In this document: positions 56,100 through 64,000 of the stretch, one piece after another | How the letters are laid out: each line of letters opens with the position of its first letter | How positions within the stretch are numbered: the stretch's first letter is position 1 | Source: Paenibacillus sp. CF384 | Lineage (GTDB): Bacteria; Bacillota; Bacilli; Paenibacillales; Paenibacillaceae | Direction of reading: 5' to 3' | Assembly: GCF_900106745.1 (NCBI RefSeq) | Contig: NZ_FNNV01000003.1 | Span: forward strand, 186,001 to 250,000 | DNA length: 64,000 nucleotides | Notes under the pieces: model-generated | Told to the model about the DNA's origin: nothing | Seen by the model: the letters and a program-made list of their open reading frames with translations, nothing else | Databases searched by the model: none | Program-made: the position numbers and the translations under genes

Positions 56100-56321
56100 A
56101 GTAGGGTGATCCTCCTTCAAGCTACAGAACAGGTTTTCTTCTTATTCATGATAGTATTTTTCATGGGCCAGTGCAAGCCTAACTCCCGTGGCCGCAAGGC
56201 GCAAAAAGTGACATATTTACGAAAAATGTTGCCTGAAATCGCCAAAAAACAAATTTCAGTTCACTCTCTCATTCTGGTACAATAGGGGATAAGTCAATTA
56301 TGAGCGAGGGGGTTTGTAAGC

Positions 56322-57515
56322 GTGAGTATAACAAACAAGATGGAGGCACAGCTGCAAACTGTCTATCCGAATATGGTTCAGTGGCGCAGGTATTTGCATC
56401 AGCATCCGGAGATCTCTTTTCATGAGAAGGAAACCTCTCGGTGGATTGAGCAGCAGCTAGCGGATCTAGGCTGCGAAGTGAAGACGAGAGTCGGCGGAGG
56501 TTATGGACTGGTCGCTTCTATTTATGGCGATAAGCCTGGGCCGGTTGTTGCCCTTCGAACCGATATTGATGCACTCCCCATTCAAGACGAGAAACTGACG
56601 GAGTACGCTTCGCAAGTACCCGGTGTTATGCATGCATGCGGTCATGACGCGCATACGGCAACGATGCTTGCCATTGCCCGCTTCTATAGTGAAAATAAAG
56701 AACATTTTGCAGGAGAGAGAAGATTGATCTTCCAACCTGCGGAAGAGGTATCGCCGGGCGGTGCAATGGGGATGATTGCCGGTGGGGCGCTCGAAGGTGT
56801 CGATGCGATCTATGGCGTGCATCTATGGACGCCGCTTCCATATGGCTTGGCCGCAACGAAACCGGGACCGTTCATGGCGGCTCCTGATGAAATTTATATC
56901 GATATCGCAGGCAAAGGCGGACATGGCGGATTACCGCATGAAACCGTCGATGCCGTGTTGGTCGCTTCGGCGATTGTGCAAGCCATTCAGTCGATCGTAA
57001 GCCGAAATGTGAACCCGCTTGATCCTGCCGTTGTTTCGATCGGTTCCATTCATGCGGGCTCGACGGCCAATGTTATAGCTGAACGCTGCCGGATGACGGG
57101 GACAGTACGTACATTCACCGATGAGGTCAGATCGTTTATTCAGGACAGACTGAGGACGATCGTAACGCAGACGGCGGCTATGTATGGCGCTACTGCAGAG
57201 CTGGAGTACCGAGATGGGTATCCTCCGGTAGTCAATGATGCGGGAGAAGCAGCAAGATTCTTCAAGGTGGCACCTGAGGTGTTTGGCGCCGAGGGCGTAC
57301 AGGAATCCGCACTGATTATGGCTGGGGAAGACTTCACTTATTATTTGCGCGAAGTACCGGGCTGTTTCATGTTTGTAGGCGCTGGCAATGAAGCTTGCGG
57401 AGCTACCTATCCGCATCACCATCCGAAGTTTGATTTGGACGAACGCGCGATGCTGCATGCAGCGAAGCTCATGATTGCCATGGCGGAGGATTTTGCGGAA
57501 CAAGGCACAGTTTAA
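56322..57515 (+). CDS. M20 family amidohydrolase/carboxypeptidase
   Basis: A 397-residue dimetal enzyme of the M20D group (N-acyl-amino acid amidohydrolase, hippuricase or IAA-amino acid hydrolase type). Metal-ligand motifs are MHACGHDAHT, QPAEEVSPGGA, GVHLW and the C-terminal HHPKFDLDE. It deacylates small N-acyl compounds; the substrate is unknown. A GTG start at 56322 follows GAGGGGG. It is a single gene with TACAAT near 56277. Confidence 0.9.
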   Translation: MSITNKMEAQLQTVYPNMVQWRRYLHQHPEISFHEKETSRWIEQQLADLGCEVKTRVGGGYGLVASIYGDKPGPVVALRTDIDALPIQDEKLTEYASQVPGVMHACGHDAHTATMLAIARFYSENKEHFAGERRLIFQPAEEVSPGGAMGMIAGGALEGVDAIYGVHLWTPLPYGLAATKPGPFMAAPDEIYIDIAGKGGHGGLPHETVDAVLVASAIVQAIQSIVSRNVNPLDPAVVSIGSIHAGSTANVIAERCRMTGTVRTFTDEVRSFIQDRLRTIVTQTAAMYGATAELEYRDGYPPVVNDAGEAARFFKVAPEVFGAEGVQESALIMAGEDFTYYLREVPGCFMFVGAGNEACGATYPHHHPKFDLDERAMLHAAKLMIAMAEDFAEQGTV

Positions 57516-57609
57516 TTCATAAAAAGTCACCAAACGGCAAACCTACTGTTGAAATCCATGCATACGCTCGAACGTGTTCGTGCGATTCATCAAGGAGGGA
57601 ACTGCAATC

Positions 57610-58056
57610 GTGACGCGACTAGTAAAGGAATTAATGTCTACCGACTGTGTGACAGCGACACTGCTGGATAATGTTTATGAGCTTGCTGTATTGATGAAGG
57701 ATCATGATATCGGCTTCGTTCCCATCGTGGATGGGAAGAAATTGATCGGTGTTGTGACGGACCGCGACTTGGTTGTTCGTGGCTACGCCGAGAAACATTC
57801 CGGTTCCACAGCAGTTTCAGAGGTGATCTCGAAGGATGTTGTGACGATCGATGCGAAGACGACAGTGGATGAAGCGGGCAAGCTGATGGCTTCCCATCAA
57901 ATTCGACGTCTGCCGGTTGTCGAGGATGGAAACTTGATCGGAATTGTTGCGATTGGAGACTTAGCCGTTCGAGAGATATACGTCGATGAGGCTGGAGATG
58001 CACTCAGCAGCATATCGCAAGAGATGCACAGCGAGCAGCCATCGATCATCCATTAA
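57610..58056 (+). CDS. Tandem CBS-domain protein
   Basis: A 148-residue protein composed of two CBS motifs: VKELMSTDCVTATLLDNVYELAVLM with GVVTDRDLVVRG, and VISKDVVTIDAKTTVDEAGKLM with GIVAIGDLAV. CBS pairs bind adenine nucleotides and act as energy sensors. It resembles stand-alone Bacillus CBS proteins such as YhcV rather than AcuB, which has an added ACT domain. GTG 57610 has GGAGG upstream. Confidence 0.88.
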   Translation: MTRLVKELMSTDCVTATLLDNVYELAVLMKDHDIGFVPIVDGKKLIGVVTDRDLVVRGYAEKHSGSTAVSEVISKDVVTIDAKTTVDEAGKLMASHQIRRLPVVEDGNLIGIVAIGDLAVREIYVDEAGDALSSISQEMHSEQPSIIH

Positions 58057-58071
58057 GGTCCGCGTTAGAAG

Positions 58072-58107
58072 AAGCGATTTGGCGTTTAACCGCCGAATCG
58101 CTTTTTT
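58072..58107 (+). terminator. Terminator after the CBS gene
   Basis: Stem AAGCGATTTGGCG/CGCCGAATCGCTT (58072-58084, 58091-58103; one G-T pair) and T run. Confidence 0.9.
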
Positions 58108-58200
58108 GTGCATGCATAATCCTGCCGGAAACTTTCAATACTGAGGGAAGAAACATTAGGCGACATGCATGCCAAATGACCGAGTCAAGGAGATGATGGG

Positions 58201-59937
58201 ATGTATAAACGCGAGCTTCGCCCCTTATGTGTCCAGGCTGACTTTACCGTGCTTCTTGATGAACGGCATCAGGATTCGGATGCAGCCAGGGAGCAGCTAA
58301 GCCGGTTTGCCGATCTGGTGAAACGGCCCGGACATCTACATACGTACCGAATCACACCGATGTCGCTCTGGAACGCAGCTTCCACAGGGATGACACCTCA
58401 GGACATGATTCAAATACTCGACGAACATAGCTGCTACGAGATTCCGCTTCAAGTGACAACCGGAATTCGCAAACTGGCAGATCGATATGGCAAGCTGATG
58501 CTGCAGCAAACCCCAGAAGGGGAGCTCCTTCTGTTGGGTGAAGAGGAATTACTGAAGCTGCTTAGTGCCAATAAGACAATCGCTGCATTTCTACTGCCTG
58601 CCGGAAACGTTGAGCAGCGAGAAGTCCGACTCGAAGCCAGAGGACTGCTTAAGCAAGAACTCATTCGACTGGGCTATCCGGTTATCGACTTGGCTGGTTA
58701 TCGGCACGGTGAAGCGCTCGAATTGGAGATTCGGGAGAAAGCCGTGAGCGGCAAATCGTTTCAATTGCGTGATTATCAGGAGCGGGCCGTGAATCTCTTC
58801 TATCGCGAAGGTCAAGCCGATGGCGGGAGCGGGGTATTGGTGCTGCCATGCGGAGCGGGCAAAACAATTATCGGGATTGCAGCACTTGCACGTCTTCGCT
58901 GTGACACCTTAATTCTGACATCGAATGTGACATCGGTTAACCAATGGAAAGCGGAGCTTATCGATAAAACGACCTTGACCGATCAGGAAATCGGAACGTA
59001 TGCCGCCACTGCCAAAGAAGTGCGTCCCGTGACCATTGCCACCTATCAAATTCTGACCAGCCGCCGGCGAAAAGGCGATGAATACAGCAATATGAGACTG
59101 TTCGGAGAGCGGAACTGGGGACTGATCATCTATGATGAGGTACACTTGCTCCCGGCACCGGTATTCCGCATGACAGCCGACTTACAGGCAACGCGGCGTC
59201 TGGGCTTGACGGCGACTCTCGTACGTGAGGATGGCCACGAGGAAGATGTTTTCTCGTTAATCGGTCCGAAGCGATTCGACCTTCCTTGGAAGACGCTGGA
59301 GGCTCGTCAATGGATTGCATCGTTAGCATGCACTGAAATCAGGCTGCCGCTGGCCCATGAGGATATTGAACACTATGTGGCGGCGACTGAGAGGGAGAAA
59401 GTGAGAATAGCAGGCGAAAACACGGACAAAATCAAAGTTGTCCGTGAGCTGCTGCAGTACCACCAAGGGAAGCCGGCGCTCGTTATCGGTCAATATTTGA
59501 CGCAATTGCATCTTCTTGCCGAGGCACTAGGAGCACCTGTCCTTACTGGCGAGCTGCCGCATGAGGAGCGGGCTGCGCTTTATGAAGCCTTCAAGACCGG
59601 TCAAATTCCGGTGCTTGTCGTCTCTAAGGTGGCGAACTTCGCCGTGGATCTGCCTGATGCCGCGGTTGCGATTCAAGTATCGGGAAGTTATGGCTCACGG
59701 CAAGAGGAAGCGCAGCGAATCGGGCGAATCCTCCGTCCGAAACGAGGGGATAACCAAGCCTGGTTCTACACGATTGTTTCCCAGGGAACCAAGGAAACGG
59801 ACTATGCAAGCAGAAGACAGCTCTTCCTGCTCGAACAAGGGTATCGATATACACTTAAAGAATGGTCTGAAATGGAACCGTTATTGCAAACCAATGCGGA
59901 GCAGTCGAATGCGGGACTTCGGGAGGCCGCCCTGTGA
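58201..59937 (+). CDS. XPB/Rad25-type superfamily 2 DNA helicase
   Basis: A 578-residue helicase of the XPB group. An N-terminal damage-recognition-like region (1-185) precedes the core with Walker A GAGKT (218-222), DEVH (312-315), TAT (337-339), the XPB-specific RED triad (342-344) and motif VI QRIGRILR (505-512). Eukaryotic XPB opens DNA in transcription and nucleotide-excision repair; bacterial copies are best known in Actinobacteria. The start of the next gene overlaps its stop. Confidence 0.9.
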   Translation: MYKRELRPLCVQADFTVLLDERHQDSDAAREQLSRFADLVKRPGHLHTYRITPMSLWNAASTGMTPQDMIQILDEHSCYEIPLQVTTGIRKLADRYGKLMLQQTPEGELLLLGEEELLKLLSANKTIAAFLLPAGNVEQREVRLEARGLLKQELIRLGYPVIDLAGYRHGEALELEIREKAVSGKSFQLRDYQERAVNLFYREGQADGGSGVLVLPCGAGKTIIGIAALARLRCDTLILTSNVTSVNQWKAELIDKTTLTDQEIGTYAATAKEVRPVTIATYQILTSRRRKGDEYSNMRLFGERNWGLIIYDEVHLLPAPVFRMTADLQATRRLGLTATLVREDGHEEDVFSLIGPKRFDLPWKTLEARQWIASLACTEIRLPLAHEDIEHYVAATEREKVRIAGENTDKIKVVRELLQYHQGKPALVIGQYLTQLHLLAEALGAPVLTGELPHEERAALYEAFKTGQIPVLVVSKVANFAVDLPDAAVAIQVSGSYGSRQEEAQRIGRILRPKRGDNQAWFYTIVSQGTKETDYASRRQLFLLEQGYRYTLKEWSEMEPLLQTNAEQSNAGLREAAL

Positions 59938-61739
59938 AAGTACAAGAGATCGTGAATCGATTGTCTGAAACGCAAATCGACGAAATCAACGCTTGTCCGG
60001 TTTGGCGCTTCAGTGAGACTGAAACATGGCCGGATGTCATGTTGAGTCGTTCTGGCTCGGAATTAGCTTGGTCCGCATTGTCGAAACAAGCTTCGATTGC
60101 ATTAGAAGTTGTGCTCTGCGCATTTGGTCCGTTGCCGTTTAGCGAGGAGCAGCTGCTTCTTGCTGCTCGGTCAGGCGTGGCGGGATCCGAATTGCGCTGC
60201 GGTCTGCTTCGGCTCATGGAAGCCGGAATCGTCTTTGCCGTTCGCAAGGGCTGGGGAGAGAAACAGTATCTGCTGCCACATGATTTGTATCTCACCTGGT
60301 ACGAAGCGATGATCAGCCTCCAGCATAAACGCATGTCCGATATCGTGCCTGTCCCGAATGAGATCGACTCGCGGCATATCGTTTCCATGGATATGGAGGA
60401 GAATGGTTATACGCCGCCTTTAAGCCTTCAATGCGTGCATGTGATGGCGGAGCTGGTTAACACCGGCATGAAACGGACATCTAAAGGCGTTCTGACGAAG
60501 CGTGCGATCTTAAAATGCACGGAGCAGCTTGCTGTCGACAGCAATCATCTGAATGCAGTTGCAGAATTATCGCTTGCTGCACCGGGAGAACCTTATCCGC
60601 TGCAATTGGCTTTTTTCCTCGATATCGCATATGAAAATCAGTGGCTGTGTGAGTTGCAAGGCACGTACGCCATTCAAGAAGACAGATGGAACAATTGGCT
60701 TGAAAGCGACCCGATGAGGCGCGAGACGGAGCTGCTTGCACAAATCATCCGTCTTTACTTGGAGAGAAGCCCATCTGCAGCGTCTGGAATAGCTTCGCTT
60801 TGCATGCTGCCTCGTAATAAGTGGTTCCGGATTGCGGATCTAGATACGCAGCACTTGCTCCGCCAAGATTCCCTGTCAAAGCGTCAGCCGTCAGCTATTA
60901 CGGCGTGGAGCAGCTTGTTATGCGCATTAGGGTGGATGGAAGCCGCGATTGACGAACAGGGAGGCAGCGTAATTCGCTGGCTCATACCGCCTAACGCCTC
61001 GATGAACGGCGACGACTCCTATGTAGGACAAACCGGACAAGATGGTCTGCTGCAAATTACGCCGGATGGTGATGTCTATGTCCCCGGTGATAGCTCGTAC
61101 CAAACGATCTGGCAGCTCGAACGGTTGGTGACGCGCAAACGTACCGACTACACGGCCGTGTATCGACTGGATGCTCGCAGCTTTAAACAAGATGAACTGC
61201 TTCACGCGACCCAAGAAGGGGTAATTAATTTCTTGGAGAGCGCTTCAGGAGAAGCGCTGCCTGAAACCGTTCAGGCCATAATAGTCCAAGCAGTCACAGC
61301 AACTTCTGGACGTCCGGCGAACAGCCCGATCGAAGAAGCCATTCCATTAGAAATAAACGAATACATAGAACCACTCCCGCTTATTCAAAATGGCAACGTC
61401 GTACAGACTTACGAATTGTTAACCGAAAAACAGCCTCTGAAAGCCATGTTCGTTGGCATTGAGGATGTTCCCTCGATGTGGCTGAAGCAGTTCAGAGCCT
61501 ATCACAGCTCCACAAGAAGGGAACTGATGGAACTGGCGTTAAGCTGGCGAACTCCGGTTAAACTAAGCTGCGAAGGCGCTGTAAAGCCGTTTGTTCCCGA
61601 ACGTATCGTGGACGAGGATGGCGGGTGGAGTGTGATGGGACATTTTGTACTTGAGGAGAGTTACGCTCCCGCTAAACTTATGCCCGAGATGTGGCAGGAA
61701 ATGATGCTCGTTCTGCCAACGGAAATTGGTAGTTTTTAG
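59934..61739 (+). CDS. Helicase-associated protein, XPB partner
   Basis: A 601-residue protein that follows the XPB gene with a four-base overlap (GTGA). It begins with winged-helix-like segments (EEQLLLAARSGVAGSELRCGLL, MEAGIVFAVRKGWGEKQYLL) and contains LLQITPDGDVYVP. This resembles the helicase C-terminal-like or XPB/Ssl2-like N-terminal region of proteins encoded beside XPB in Actinobacteria. No nuclease or ATPase motif is visible. A role as accessory DNA-binding subunit is inferred. Confidence 0.75.
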   Translation: MKVQEIVNRLSETQIDEINACPVWRFSETETWPDVMLSRSGSELAWSALSKQASIALEVVLCAFGPLPFSEEQLLLAARSGVAGSELRCGLLRLMEAGIVFAVRKGWGEKQYLLPHDLYLTWYEAMISLQHKRMSDIVPVPNEIDSRHIVSMDMEENGYTPPLSLQCVHVMAELVNTGMKRTSKGVLTKRAILKCTEQLAVDSNHLNAVAELSLAAPGEPYPLQLAFFLDIAYENQWLCELQGTYAIQEDRWNNWLESDPMRRETELLAQIIRLYLERSPSAASGIASLCMLPRNKWFRIADLDTQHLLRQDSLSKRQPSAITAWSSLLCALGWMEAAIDEQGGSVIRWLIPPNASMNGDDSYVGQTGQDGLLQITPDGDVYVPGDSSYQTIWQLERLVTRKRTDYTAVYRLDARSFKQDELLHATQEGVINFLESASGEALPETVQAIIVQAVTATSGRPANSPIEEAIPLEINEYIEPLPLIQNGNVVQTYELLTEKQPLKAMFVGIEDVPSMWLKQFRAYHSSTRRELMELALSWRTPVKLSCEGAVKPFVPERIVDEDGGWSVMGHFVLEESYAPAKLMPEMWQEMMLVLPTEIGSF

Positions 61740-61833
61740 CGCCGGGATACAGCCTTCCTCTACCTTTTTCGGTGATTGATATGGTATGATAACAATTAGG
61801 CGCAAGCCAAGTGTTCATAAAGGGGCGGATATC

Positions 61834-62325
61834 ATGCAAACCATGCCATTATCAGACCCTATAGAGCTTGAAATGAATGATCATTCCTCGCTTGATATGG
61901 GACAGCTGTTATTAAACGCCTACGAAATTGGCGATATGGTAAACCAGTCGGTTGAAGTGGCCGAATACGCATATTGGAAGACAGTAGTAGATCAAGATGA
62001 GCAGGTCCACCAGCTCGTTAAGCAATTCGATAAAGCCAAAGAACAATTTGTCGATTGCGAGCGATTCGGACGTTTCCATCCGGATTTCAATGCCGCTAAA
62101 GATAAAGTGGAAGCGATTCAGCGGCAATTGAACGAGATTGAATGCGTCAGCCGATTTAAGGCTGCCGAGCAGCAGGTGGATGATCTGCTGCATGATATTG
62201 CGAAGCAAATCGCAGGCTCGGTTTCGGAGACGATCAAGGTTCCGAGCAATGATCCGCTTCCAAAGGGTGGCGGCAGCTGTGGCAGCGGCGGTTCTTGCAG
62301 CTGTGGCAGCGGGGGCTGCGGATAA
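61834..62325 (+). CDS. ylbF: YlbF/RicF family regulator
   Basis: A 163-residue helical protein with the Com_YlbF core (MGQLLLNAYEIGDMVNQSVEV, FHPDFNAAKDKVEAIQRQLN) and a C-terminal Gly/Cys tail GSCGSGGSCSCGSGGCG with four cysteines. In B. subtilis YlbF (RicF) works with YmcA and YaaT in mRNA maturation, competence, biofilm and sporulation control, and binds an Fe-S cluster. ATG 61834 follows AAAGGGGCGG. ylbG follows, as in Bacillus. Confidence 0.9.
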   Translation: MQTMPLSDPIELEMNDHSSLDMGQLLLNAYEIGDMVNQSVEVAEYAYWKTVVDQDEQVHQLVKQFDKAKEQFVDCERFGRFHPDFNAAKDKVEAIQRQLNEIECVSRFKAAEQQVDDLLHDIAKQIAGSVSETIKVPSNDPLPKGGGSCGSGGSCSCGSGGCG

Positions 62326-62353
62326 GCAAAGAGAGAGAAACGGGGGAGCTTGC

Positions 62354-62617
62354 ATGTTTTCGGAACGCGTCGGATATATTGTATGGGTCAGTGATCTCAA
62401 GGCTGCCCGTTCGCTGGAGAAATACGGCACAGTGCATTACATGTCCCGCAAGATGCATTATGTTGTGATGTACATGAACGCAGATCGCGCTGACGAGGTA
62501 GTCCGCAACATGGGGCGCCTGCCGTTCGTGAAGCGGATCGAACGTTCGTACCGCAACGAAATTAAGACCGAGTATACGCAAGGCGTGCCGGATAAGACAC
62601 GATTCTATAGTCTGTAA
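62354..62617 (+). CDS. ylbG: YlbG family protein (DUF2129)
   Basis: An 87-residue protein starting MFSERVGYIVWVSDLKAARSLE, with KMHYVVMYMN and FVKRIERSYR, matching YlbG (DUF2129). Its function is not known. GGGGGAG precedes the ATG. It is 28 bases after ylbF and forms a pair with it. Confidence 0.9.
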   Translation: MFSERVGYIVWVSDLKAARSLEKYGTVHYMSRKMHYVVMYMNADRADEVVRNMGRLPFVKRIERSYRNEIKTEYTQGVPDKTRFYSL

Positions 62618-62627
62618 GAATAAGAAG

Positions 62628-62657
62628 CCCCAACTGAACCTGTAGTTGGGGTTTTTT
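62628..62657 (+). terminator. Terminator after ylbG
   Basis: CCCCAACT/AGTTGGGG (62628-62635, 62644-62651) followed by six T. Confidence 0.9.
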
Positions 62658-62710
62658 CCTACATTTCTACATACATTTAATTACAATTTTGGGGAGAGTT
62701 TATTTTAATA

Positions 62711-62738
62711 TTGAAAAATGTGACAGGCATGCTACAAT
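62711..62738 (+). promoter_or_regulatory. Promoter of the 145-residue unknown gene
   Basis: TTGAAA (62711-62716), 16 bases and TACAAT (62733-62738), with TGC just before the -10. Confidence 0.65.
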
Positions 62739-62797
62739 TAAATGGAAAGTACATATAGATCATAAGGCCTACTGCCGGGGAGGAGGGGTGGATCGCA

Positions 62798-63235
62798 ATG
62801 AAAGACAAGATGACGGATAGATGGAACACCTACGAATCGTTCCACGTCGTACTTGGAGACAAGAAAGTGGCTGATATCGTCATCACGAACCACGCTAAGA
62901 GTCGTTGGTCAGATCGCGTTGAAAGCGCCAAGACCGGCTTTGAAGATATTGCAGACTATATGTGGCAATGCTTGAAACAAGGAAGAATTGAGCCTTACTA
63001 TCGAAATGAGCAGGATGTGTACTTAATTGATGACGATCTCGTGTTCGTTGCCGAATTCGCGGTACTTGAAAAAGAAACCGATTTGACAGGGAACCCACTG
63101 CACAAGATGATAGTAGTCACGTTTCTTGGTCGAATGTCTGAGACTATTGAACTACGTGATCTAAAGTCCTATTACTCTTGGCTTAGGCATTCCAGAAGAA
63201 TGACATTAATTAAAAATAGTAGGAAACGGAAATAA
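62798..63235 (+). CDS. Hypothetical protein
   Basis: A 145-residue soluble protein. It opens with a helix, then VVLGDKKVADIVITNHAKSR and a beta-rich middle (YLIDDDLVFVAEFAVLEK, MIVVTFLGRMSE), ending in a very basic tail (LIKNSRKRK). I recognise no family. AGGAGGGG precedes the ATG. It has its own promoter and terminator and is not linked to a partner gene. Confidence 0.7.
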   Translation: MKDKMTDRWNTYESFHVVLGDKKVADIVITNHAKSRWSDRVESAKTGFEDIADYMWQCLKQGRIEPYYRNEQDVYLIDDDLVFVAEFAVLEKETDLTGNPLHKMIVVTFLGRMSETIELRDLKSYYSWLRHSRRMTLIKNSRKRK

Positions 63236-63251
63236 TATTTCTCAATTATAG

Positions 63252-63283
63252 AAAAAGCATGAGTGTTCGCGCTCATGCTTTTT
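63252..63283 (+). terminator. Terminator after the 145-residue unknown gene
   Basis: AAAAAGCATGAG pairs with CTCATGCTTTTT (63252-63263, 63272-63283). Confidence 0.9.
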
Positions 63284-63353
63284 AATTTGAGCGCGAGTTT
63301 TCGCCGTAGTTTCATGTATAATGAGTGGTAACAGAAAGGAAGGGATGCCCTTC

Positions 63354-64000
63354 ATGGCGCTCAATTTTCATCAACTCCATATTTTCTATACGGTTGCAGA
63401 ACGCGGGAGCTTCTCTGCAGCTGCTCAAGCACTGCATATGACACAGCCTGCCGTAACAATGCAGGTGCAGTCGCTCGAAGATTATTTCGGCACGAAGCTC
63501 CTGCAACGTTCCACGAAACGAATCGAATTGACGGAAGCAGGGCGTGCCCTAATGCCTTACGCTCAGCGCAGTATCGATTTGATTCGCGATACGGACGTCC
63601 AAATGTCCAAATTTACGACGCAGCTTAAAGGCAGGCTGCAGCTTGGGGCGAGCTTAACGATCGGCGAATATATTTTGCCGCGTCTGCTTGGGCCGTTCGG
63701 ACAGGAATACCCGCATATCTCCATTAGCATGAAAGTAATGAACACGGCGCAGCTCATGGAGGAGATCGTCAATCACCAGCTTAATTTCGGCTTGATTGAA
63801 GCGCCTGTCAATCATCCGGACATGCATATGGAAGCCGTGATGAGCGATGAACTTCAGCTTATCGTAGGCAAGTCGCATCCTCTGGCGAATGCGGAAATCG
63901 TCGATCTGGAGGAAGTGATGAGCTTTCCGTTCGTCCTGCGCGAACAGGGCTCGGGTACTCGTCTTGTCATGGAAGAGCAGCTCAGAGTGAAGAACATGGA
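63354..64000 (+). CDS. LysR family regulator, N-terminal part
   Basis: The gene runs off the window; 215 codons are present. The N-terminal winged helix (LHIFYTVAERGSFSAAAQAL, TQPAVTMQVQSLE) is classical for LysR proteins and is followed by the first half of the periplasmic-binding-like effector domain (LQLGASLTIGEYILP). ATG 63354 has GGAAGGG nine bases upstream; ATG 63345 is also in frame. CysL/CbbR-like members start the same way, but the regulated genes lie outside the window. Confidence 0.9.
   Translation, partial: MALNFHQLHIFYTVAERGSFSAAAQALHMTQPAVTMQVQSLEDYFGTKLLQRSTKRIELTEAGRALMPYAQRSIDLIRDTDVQMSKFTTQLKGRLQLGASLTIGEYILPRLLGPFGQEYPHISISMKVMNTAQLMEEIVNHQLNFGLIEAPVNHPDMHMEAVMSDELQLIVGKSHPLANAEIVDLEEVMSFPFVLREQGSGTRLVMEEQLRVKNM

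Noticed and set aside
1-64000. CRISPR array, tRNA or rRNA genes, insertion sequences, prophage
   Set aside because: No regular repeat-spacer pattern, cloverleaf sequence, transposase, integrase or terminal inverted repeat was noticed when reading both strands.

Overview
The window looks like a chromosomal stretch from an endospore-forming, low-to-mid GC member of the Bacillota, most likely Paenibacillus or a close relative (Paenibacillaceae). The evidence is a gerP spore-germination cluster, a YjcZ-type spore peptide, T-box leaders, an S4 leader, CcpA, the acu/acsA acetate genes, YlaN, YlbF/YlbG, YugN and YtxJ, together with frequent GTG and TTG starts preceded by strong GGAGG sites. No tRNA, rRNA, insertion sequence, prophage or CRISPR array was seen. 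The genus is an inference from gene content, not from a marker-gene comparison.

Layout. 1-2.8 kb: end of a LipO-type sugar-binding lipoprotein and a membrane-anchored AraC sensor/regulator. 3.0-10.8 kb: a glycogen operon glgB-glgC-glgD-glgA ending in a GH15 glucoamylase-like gene where Bacillus has glgP. 10.8-16.9 kb: a MerR regulator divergent from a six-gene operon (NMT1-like binding lipoprotein, NAD-dependent epimerase, Rieske dioxygenase alpha and beta, a 91-residue unknown, an MBL-fold hydrolase); the promoter has the 19-bp spacer typical of MerR activation. 16.9-19.8 kb: T-box controlled thrS and an effector-binding-domain protein. 19.9-23.1 kb: spore genes (yjcZ-like, gerPE-D-C-B-A) and an Hsp20-like gene. 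23.3-28.4 kb: gnd, aroK, aroA and a CoA-binding protein. 28.4-32.2 kb: a PTS EIICBA gene coupled to ptsI, without ptsH. 32.3-36.0 kb: PfpI, VanZ, a zinc-ribbon protein, ytxJ, ccpA, mtnN. 36.1-47.9 kb: acuC-acuA divergent from acsA, a large class A PBP, T-box tyrS, an nfeD-flotillin pair and rpsD. The order ytxJ-ccpA-acuC/acuA-acsA-tyrS-rpsD resembles the B. subtilis chromosome, but acuB and motPS are missing. 48-57.6 kb: a GAF-GGDEF diguanylate cyclase, a lipoprotein, an M29 aminopeptidase, an HPr-like protein without the His15 region, ylaN, a cation/H+ exchanger, an Asp23 protein, ftsW, yugN, an M20 hydrolase. 57.6-64 kb: a CBS-pair protein, an XPB helicase with a partner gene, ylbF-ylbG, an unknown protein and the start of a LysR regulator.

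Together the genes cover carbon storage, sugar uptake and carbon catabolite control (PTS, EI, CcpA, HPr-like protein, and a cre-like site on the acsA start region), cell-wall growth and division, and spore-coat permeability. The least explained parts are the MerR-controlled Rieske operon, the two-gene XPB unit and the truncated HPr-like protein.
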